From: Neoscytalidium dimidiatum
Taxonomy: Eukaryota; Ascomycota; Dothideomycetes; Botryosphaeriales; Botryosphaeriaceae
DNA: 64,000 bases
NCBI GenBank assembly: GCA_037367355.1
Contig: CM074699.1
Location: 1,736,001-1,800,000 of the forward strand
Direction of reading: 5' to 3'
Part shown: in pieces, positions 56,672-64,000 of the stretch
How the letters are laid out: every line of letters begins with the position of its first letter
How positions within the stretch are numbered: the stretch's first letter is position 1
Position numbers and translations under genes: made by a program
Notes under the pieces: generated by a model
What the model was told of the DNA's origin: nothing
Seen by the model: the letters and a program-made list of their open reading frames with translations, nothing else
Database searches by the model: none

Positions 56672-59342
56672 TGTTCAACTCTGACCCGCCCATGCCGACC
56701 CATTTCATCGTCATCATGAAGGAAGGGCCCGTTTCAGCTGGAGACGGAATCTTCAGCTCTTGCACATCAGAAATTTTTACGGAATTGTGGAGCATAAGCC
56801 GCCTTGGCTTGGCACGATTTGCTCGTTCCAAGGCCACAGTTCCCGCTCATCTGCTCAAAGGCCGGGTTCGTTCGCAGCCGTGCTGATCAACAACGCTCAT
56901 CTCTGCCGTAATCGCTGGCCTGACTCGTGGAACGTGGCTCACAATCGAGGGACGGCTCAACCAACCCGGACGTGGAGTTCCGTATACGCATGAAGGAACT
57001 ATTTTCGCAGACAAGACCGGGGCGTATTTTCAGGTTGAAAAACAGGTGGCGGGCCTTGCGGGCTGACTCTATGAACATTGGGCTATTTGCTGGGTGCGTT
57101 TCAAGAAGATCGGGTAGCGATGCAGGGAGCCCAACAATCAATTTGTACGAGGGGTTGCAGGAAGCGAGGAAAAAAAAGTAGAATGCAGCACTCATGGCGC
57201 ATTTGCATGCGGACACGGTGGAGATCAGGTCACGTCGTGGCAAGTGTTGTATCAGCCCAACTCCCAAACGGAGAGCGTAAGGTACCATACACAAGGAAAA
57301 GGAACACTTGCTCAGCGGCTGCAGCGAGAAGCTTCGAGACAGACGAGGCTGTGACAGCATGACTGACGCTGCAGTGTTTTCAACACCATGGACAAGGTAC
57401 TCTCTGGCGCACGGGAGCGCGCGACGATAACGGCGAGGCCCTGACGCTGCGACGGCAACCCCCCGCGGCACTGATGCAGGCGCCCGCACGCAGGGTTGGT
57501 GGTGGTTCGTGCGGCGGGCCCGCGGCGATTGCGCGGCGGCGATTGGCAGCTGAGTTTTCTGGTGGCCCGCGTCACATGGGATTTCGCGGCGCGGAGAGCA
57601 AAAGACGGTGTTGGACGAGTCAGGCATGCGCAGCGTCGACGCCGCGAAGTCGGCCGTGTTTCGGCGCAGATTGGGCGTATACGAGTAAGCGTGCGAGAAA
57701 AGGGAGAGGGGCCGCCTGGCCGCACAGCGACGCCACAAGCTAAGCTCAGGGTTCAGCCGTGCAGGGTCCTCTGGCCGAGCCCAGTGGCGACAGGAATCTA
57801 GGCCTGCCCGCGCCCACGGCCCACCAGGCGCCGCGCCCCCGGCGAACCACATCGCTCTCCCAACCTTCGAACCGTCGCCCGCGCCTGCCAAATGCCCACA
57901 CGCCAGACGCCGCCGCTCTTTCCACCGCTCCATTTCGTGCATGCCGTGACTGAAGCGCCGTTGATATGCGGAGCTGCCCCCGCGTCCGCTGCACTCCGGC
58001 CACCCTGCTAAGCTGCCTGCCGGGTTACACGCCGCACTAAGGGCCACGGTCCAGCGCTGCTGCATGACATGATCCAACGACCGATCTTGCTTGAGGAGGG
58101 GGACCGCCCATTCCCTTCGCCGTTGCGTGATCTAACTCGCTGATCCTGCTGGGCTTATATGTGTGTTCCGTTGACTTTGCCGTCGTGATACGCTTGAGGG
58201 ACCTATGTCTAGTGCAATTGCTTTTCTTTTTTTTTTTCCTTTTTTTTTCCGGCGGACACCCGCAAACTCACGAGGCTCGCCTTGGCTCCAAGAGAACTGT
58301 TCGGAACGTCCACCCTGCATTCGGTCGCCGTGTGTGCGCTCGGCCTTCCTTTTTCTCGAGATCCCATGCCCCACCGTTGACTGGAGCAGTTCGGCTTTCC
58401 CTGCTGCCGAGCGGCCCTCCTCTTCATCAGCAAAGCACCAGCCCACCGCCCTCTCTGTGCCACCCCCTTCGGCCTCCACGTATGAGAGACTGCGGAAATA
58501 GGGAAGTCCAGATTTCGTAAGCAATGTCCGGCGCCCTCGCTGCCATCCGGCCTTTTGTCGACGCCACTTCGTCATGGAAACGTGGTCGGAGCTCTACACA
58601 GTTCCACAAAGCCACAGGAGCGGACCAAAGCTTTTCTTTAACTCCTTTCGCACTGGGACGGCGTGCTCCTTGCTTTGAGTAATATGAGGCCCAAAGGCGG
58701 ATCCCTGGAGGCGTTGCGACGGCACTTCACACCAGTCGACGCCGAGTCTCGCGGAACATAGCGGGATTGGCGACGACGCTTTTTTCGCGCTTTTCGCCCG
58801 GACTGGCGGGTCCTGTCGACTGTTTGATCATTAGATTCGGACGCGTGCTGATCCCTCGGCGGCTAATGGAATGAACTGGATTCCGACGAAGTTGCGCGGG
58901 CAGTGAAACGTGCACAAACGGTGGACTCAACATCGAAAAAGAAGATTGAGTGAATAAGAAGGTTTGGAGTGGGGAGGGTATTTACGTGCACCAGAAAACC
59001 AATATAATCTGCTCATGGCCAAAAATCGGAGCAAGGCAGGAAATCTGTCGGGGAGAAGAATCGGCGAAACGGGGCCACAGGGAGCAGGAAAGTGACATAG
59101 TATAGAACAAGCTAGATACCTACGGAACATCAGTCCGCAGCAGAATACATGACGTGACTCCTGCAGTCACAGCTTGGCATTAATTCGTTGCTTTCGTGCG
59201 CAGTGAAGGGAGTGCGACACAAGAGAAAGTGATCCTGGTCCGGCAGGATGCCCATTTCAGAGAGTCAAAATGACCCTCTGAGACAAAGGGCGCTGATGCG
59301 ATGCATTTCGGGGGCCTTGTGATTCCGCAACGGAAAGGCTGG
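56672..59342. other. Long GC-rich intergenic region
   Basis: About 2.7 kb with one long minus-strand frame (56887-58077) of skewed composition and no family signal, and poly(T) runs near 58228-58250. I see no gene here; it holds the 3' flanks of the unknown coiled-coil gene and of the YTH gene. Confidence 0.5.
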
Positions 59343-61449
59343 TCAGAACGGTCGCATCTGGGGTCCAGCCACCTGACTCGTCATCGGCATTAGAGGCATC
59401 GCGGAGGGCCCAGCGTTCGGGGGGCCCAGTCGGTGGAACATTTGGACCAGACGCTTTCCCACACTTGGTTCGAGCTCTGTTCCATCTCTTGCGATTTTCA
59501 CCTCTCGGTTTGCGTTCCACGGATTCCGAAGCCCGCGAGTTCTGTAGAATGGAAGTCGGTTGGTAGAAATCCACTCGATCCTAAACGGCTTCCCCCACGT
59601 CTGTGGCGTGTCAGGCCCGTCTAACTCAGCTGGCTGTACCGATCCATCCGGGTTGTCCTCTTCTTCCTCATCTTCAGAGAGGTCTGCTTCCCAGAATATA
59701 GTGCCACGTGCCGAATCGTCGATTATGCGGCCTTTAGGAGCCCATTCGGTCGCAGCGGTAGGAATAGATTTTGGTGTATCGGTTGCCTCGGAGGCTTGAT
59801 TCTCAGGCACCGAATGGATTAGGTCAATGCCATTATCATTAATTGAGGATGACATTCGCGCATATCCGAAATATTCGCCAGACTTGTTAGCGGAGAAAAT
59901 TAGATAAACGTTCTCGGCAGCCTGTCCACAGTTAGCATAACTTGAGAAGAGAGGGAAATCGGATGCTCATGAGGCGATATACTTGGTAAGCCTTGTTCAG
60001 AACGTCTTCATTATGCGACTGAGTCGCCCAAATCCCAGTACGAACACTGAGCTCCAGATCTTGCAATGTCAAACTCTTGACGATGAAGAATTTCTCCGGG
60101 ACTTTCGTGGTGCCATCCTCGCGTGCATCTGCAACATCTGTGATGGTCTTGTCTTCTGTATCAGGAACGTGATCTCCGTCAGGCAGTGCAGAGTTAGGCG
60201 GTTGAGGCGATACGCTCTGTTCAGGCGACTGGCTTGGTTGGCGGGGTATGGACATGGCAGATGGACCGGTTGGGACGCCGGAAGCAGGAGCAGCGCTTCT
60301 TCGAAGACGGCACACCAGCCGAACGCCGTGGAATCGCGAATCGTGGAATCGATGCATTGCAGCGGTGCACGATGCCTCTGTTTTGTAATTGACGAAGGCA
60401 CAGTTACTCTTGGAGATGAGGAAGAGACTCTCTATATCCTTAGTCGCTTCTCGGGAAAAGTGATCTTTCAGATCCACGACTGTGGTTCCCGGAGGAAGGT
60501 TACCGACCCAAAGAGCATGTCCAGACTGCCTAGGTTTGCGAGGTGGACCGCGTGGGAGAGACCTGTGTCCAGAGTCCGAGGGCGCTCCTGAACCATCTTG
60601 TTGTCGGGTTAGCTGTCTTCTATGCGCGCTTTCTAGCGATGGTTTACCTTGATCAGGTCCAGAAGCTAGATCTCCAGCCACTTTAGGCACTACTCCTGAA
60701 TTCATAGCGACAAAACCTGTAGCTGGGACAGTGTTCCCCAACCCGGCTCCAGCGGGAACCTGCACCGAAGGCACACTGCCTCTTCTGGCTTCAGCGCCAC
60801 CACCGTAGGCCACAGGAGGTTGATTCATGGGAGGTTGACCGGCATAAGAAACCGGATAGTACATGTAGGGTTGAGTCTGGGGGTACTGCACAAACGAGTG
60901 AGGGATTTGAGCAGGGGCCACCGTGCGCTGTTGACCGGAAGCGAAGGTTGGATAGGAAGGCGAAAATGGAGTAGTGGCATAACCAGCGCCGTAATTTGGT
61001 TGCGACGCATATCCCATGGCGGCCTGTGGATACTGAGAGATTTGCTGCAACTGATAGACTACTGCTGAAGTGGAAGCGCCGGAGATGCCACGTTGAGGGG
61101 GGTGCGGGGACTGCACGGCAGCTTGACCAGGCATGCTCGAAGTGTAGTCGGGGAGCGCAGTGTTCATGGCGCCCATGTTGAAAGGTGACGAGGCCGGAGC
61201 TTGGCCATGAGGCATGTTGTAAGCGTAGAAGGGATGCTGCTGCTGAGATGGACGTTGGACTTCTAACGAGTGAGTCGGGTACTGGGACTGGGACTGGGAC
61301 TGAAAAGAACCCGCGGAAACGGGCGGCCGCGAGTCGGCGTAGGCTGGGCTGCCAGCCGGGGGATGAGCGACAGGGTGGCCTCCATGCTGAACAGCAGTGC
61401 CAGCAGGCTCAGAGAGCGGAGGGCCACTCTCGTTTGACGCATCGCCCAT
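59343..61449 (-). CDS. RRM and YTH domain RNA-binding protein
   Basis: The two coding exons are 61449-59983 and 59921-59343, encoding 681 residues. The first 270 residues are Q/P/Y/S-rich and disordered (including a QSQSQSQ run). An RRM lies at about 320-395: HALWVGNLPPGTTVVDLKDH (RNP2 as LWVGNL) and SNCAFVNYKTEASC (RNP1 position). The YTH domain follows from about 460: KFFIVKSLTLQDLELSVRTG, IWATQSHNE, then across the intron AENVYLIFSANKSGEYFGYA, GTIFWEAD and FRIEWISTNRLPFY. The tryptophans of the m6A-binding cage (IWATQ, FWEAD) are present. It is probably an m6A reader acting on mRNA fate. An acidic loop (LSEDEEEEDN) is inserted in the YTH domain. A likely 5'-untranslated intron runs from about 61597 to 61500. 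Confidence 0.9.
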
Positions 61450-64000
61450 TGGATCCTCCACAACCACGGGCAGGGCAAACCACTGCTGGACCCAGACAAA
61501 AGCCATGTTAGTCCATTGTGGTTTGCAAGAGAGCAGTAACGAGAGACAGGCAAAGGCAGCGGCATCACGACGGCTGGTAACTGAGCATACATACCGTCTA
61601 AGTATACTGTCGCGGAGGAGCAGCGCGATAGGCGTGGCAACGGAAGGGTGAGCAGCCGAGAGAGAGAGATGCCAATCACAGGGTGGAGAGTGCGAAGGAG
61701 AGCGAGCAGGAAGGAGAACAAGACGCTGTGCCCCGGAGCAAAAGCTCGCTTGGAGCGGGTCGAGGAAGATCAATCTCGGGGCGAGCCAGTGAGAGGGGGC
61801 AGAAGGGGCGGTAGGCGGTGCTTGTAGCGACTAAGAAGCGGCAAAAACGGTCAGACTGGGAGCAGCCGAGAAAGGCTGAACGGCGCGTCATCCTGACAGG
61901 CACGCAGCGTCGGTCCCTGGAAACTACTCACCTTGCGCGCACATGCGGGCCCGGCAGGCGGGAGAAGATGGTCAGTGATCGGCTGCTGGGGCGCTGCCAC
62001 AGCTCATCCTAAAATATCACCGCGGGCTGCGGCTGGTGTGGTGGCGAGTGAGACCCTGGGCCGGCAGCGCGACGGACCCTGCGGGCATGGCGCCGTTCTG
62101 GATCGCTGCCCTCTGTGCCTCTGGCCTGCATGGAGCTGCCCGGGCTGCTTCCACAGGCGGCGGCGGCTGCTGCTGCTGCTGCTCCTGCTGCTGCCGCCGG
62201 TTCCAGGAGCCCATGCCGCGCGCGCGCGCTGCCGCCGCCCGCCGTGGGCCATCCTGGCGGCGCGTGGGAGCCCACGGAGCCTCAGCGCTGGGTTCGGCTA
62301 GAGGGCATGGTGGACACGCCCACTGAGCGCTGAGAGCCCCATCTCGCAGCCGTCGTAATTTTCTACGGCGCCGTGGCCGCGGGTGCGCTCTTGCACAGCG
62401 CGCGGGCGCGGCGGGCGCTGCCGGCACGCCTAGGCTGGCCGTAGTCATGAAGTAATGCCGGCGTAGCTCTCCCACCGCACGCCGCGGTGGTTCAGGTCCG
62501 ACGCCACACCCAACACGGCCCATCCGCCAGGGAATGCCGGCCGGCAACCAGCCCCAGACGTCAGATGCCCCGAGGAATTAGCTCCTGCCTCTGATGCGCA
62601 TGCGCATTCCGCTTTTCCATGTTTCCAGCGCCGCTTGTTTGGCCTCCTCTCGTCCGCGCCCTCGCCCTCGCCCTCGCCCTTGCCCTTGCCCTTGCCCTTG
62701 CCCTCCATGTCCGGGCAGCATCAGCAGTAACAGTATCAGCAGCGGCATCAGCAGCAGCGCCCCCGGCCGGCCCGGTGTGCTGCTCTCGTCCGCGCTGGTG
62801 CCATCTGCGCTGTTTGCGCCCGCATCTGCTGCCTGCGCCGCAGGGTGTTGATCTCGCCTCGTCCTCGCAAAAATAGCACGCCGCACCGCGAGCGATCGAC
62901 GGCTAGACACCCAATGCAGCACCCTCCCGACGATCACACCAAGGCCCCGGCCGTCTGTCTGCCACCGCCAGGCATGGTCTCTGTGGCGAACGCCCGCCGT
63001 GCTGCAGGGGGGCCGCAACACCTGACGACGACTGATTACGCGACACTGCGCGCACGCGGCAGCTGATCTTCGAGCAGCCTCGCGGACCCCGACTCAGGCG
63101 CGTCGCCGGCCTCGTCCGCTGCCGGGAGCCGCACAACTTGGACGGACTCGGCTCCTACGCGAGCGCGCTCCGTGCCGCCCTGCACTTCGCCTTGTGGCGG
63201 CCAAAACACCGGCCCTCCTTTCGACACGTCCCCGTGCTGCCGCTCGCCTTGCCACAGCTTGTTTGTGGGGTTGCTCATGCCCTGCCGCCCCTGCCTTGCC
63301 CGACGGTGGCCCAATTCCGGGCCCCTGCCCTGCGTGGCGTGTGCACTGCCTCATGGTGGTGTTCGGCCGACACGCCCAACGAGCATCACATCCATGCATC
63401 GGACACCAATCCCGGTCCAAAGTGTCTCTCCAGATTCTGCACCCTGCCACCCGTCGCATGTCCCCGGATTCTAGCCTGATACCGCTCCGTTCTTATCTTT
63501 CCTTCTTTTGGTTTCTTTTCCATTTCCTCTTTGGGCCGGTGGCCAAGCCTCGTACGATTTTCAAATTTTCTTCGCCCTAGACTTCTATCATGGCCGTTCG
63601 CCGTGGAAAGCTGCAGTCCCAGGAACGGCGGGGCAATGGCCCGCCAGCTCAACGGCTCTGTGTCCCAGATGTCCAAGCGAGCTGATGGAGAAACGTGCTT
63701 GCAGGGGTCCACCTGTCACATCTAGCCCGCTGAATATCCAACTTGGGATTAACACGCTTTCTCAGATTTCTAGAGCCGTCTTGACTGTTCAGATTCAGCC
63801 CTGAGTGTGTATCCACACATGTGGCTCAGCAGGAAGATGTGCGATTGCCATTGCCTAACCGGGAACTCCAGCGGGCTTGACTTCATCCCTAGATACATGT
63901 CATAGCGGAGTGGATGTGGATAGAGCTCGGCGACTCCGGTCACTGGGCTTCTCTTCGAGCAGGCACTTGCCGGTGTGATTTCTAAGGACTTCTCTACCTG
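61450..64000. other. YTH-gene leader and GC-rich region to window end
   Basis: The first 300 bases include a probable untranslated exon of the YTH gene: a GTATGT donor near 61597 and an ACTAAC branch plus CCAG acceptor near 61500. The rest is GC-rich, contains trinucleotide CTG/CCG runs near 62160-62205 and a hexamer repeat, and has overlapping low-complexity frames on both strands with no family signal. No gene is supported. Confidence 0.5.
62659..62704. repeat. Hexanucleotide repeat (CCCTYG)n
   Basis: About seven units change midway from CCCTCG to CCCTTG. The repeat is outside any supported gene. The unit differs from the fungal telomere repeat TTAGGG, so it is a simple satellite. Confidence 0.85.

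Noticed and set aside
56887..58077. 396-codon minus-strand open frame
   Set aside because: Composition is rich in R, S, C and P with no domain, no membrane or repeat logic and no splice partners; it is typical of chance frames in GC-rich non-coding DNA.
62017..62547. 176-codon minus-strand frame with poly-Q
   Set aside because: The glutamine run comes from a CTG trinucleotide repeat; the rest is A/R/P-rich with no family signal.
62659..62704. Telomere-like repeat
   Set aside because: The unit is CCCTCG/CCCTTG, not the CCCTAA of fungal telomeres, and it changes midway, so it is a simple satellite.

Overview
The window is nuclear DNA of a filamentous ascomycete (Pezizomycotina). The evidence is many short GT-AG introns (about 50-130 nt, often with a GCTAAC/GCTGAC-like branch site just before the acceptor), dense genes on both strands, GC-rich coding sequence, and a fungal gene set: PHO80-type cyclin, PXR1, BUD23, tropomyosin, SVP26, STE24 and recyclin-1. 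The class is not certain; Dothideomycetes is only a guess. I rebuilt the gene models by joining open frames across consensus splice sites and checking that codon phase is kept across each junction.

Layout. 1-6.3 kb: a C2-domain protein cut by the window edge, the mRNA export factor Mtr2, and a DUF7918-like protein with a perfect 93-bp in-frame tandem duplication. 6.3-10.0 kb: a three-exon major facilitator transporter. 12.5-22.4 kb: a likely cell-surface polysaccharide locus of three genes: a membrane acyltransferase-3 protein, a processive family-2 glycosyltransferase, and a 1033-residue secreted/membrane protein that joins a GH16-like lectin domain to a second acyltransferase. A gene-poor 3.6-kb stretch follows.

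26-39 kb is a compact housekeeping block: IDH1, BUD23, SVP26, a secreted M20 peptidase, an Rrp17/NOL12-type nucleolar protein, tropomyosin, a securin-like protein and a DEK_C/SWIB chromatin protein. 39.8-52.2 kb holds recyclin-1, mitochondrial ribosomal protein bL34m, a small lysine-rich unknown, the Ste24 CAAX protease, a PHO80-like cyclin, the proteasome beta-1 subunit and a Bem46-type alpha/beta hydrolase. 54.6-61.5 kb holds PXR1, a small coiled-coil unknown and an RRM+YTH RNA-binding protein. The last 2.5 kb is GC-rich and repeat-bearing with no gene that I can support.

How the genes fit together. Most of the window is conserved core biology: ribosome assembly (BUD23, RRP17, PXR1, bL34m), cell cycle and cytoskeleton (securin-like, tropomyosin, cyclin), and secretion and processing (SVP26, STE24, recyclin). 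Many neighbours are divergently arranged over 220-530 bp and probably share promoters. The only obvious multi-gene functional unit is the glycosyltransferase/acyltransferase locus, which is the best candidate for a pathway of special interest. I found no transposon, tRNA, rRNA, CRISPR array or viral sequence that I could defend.
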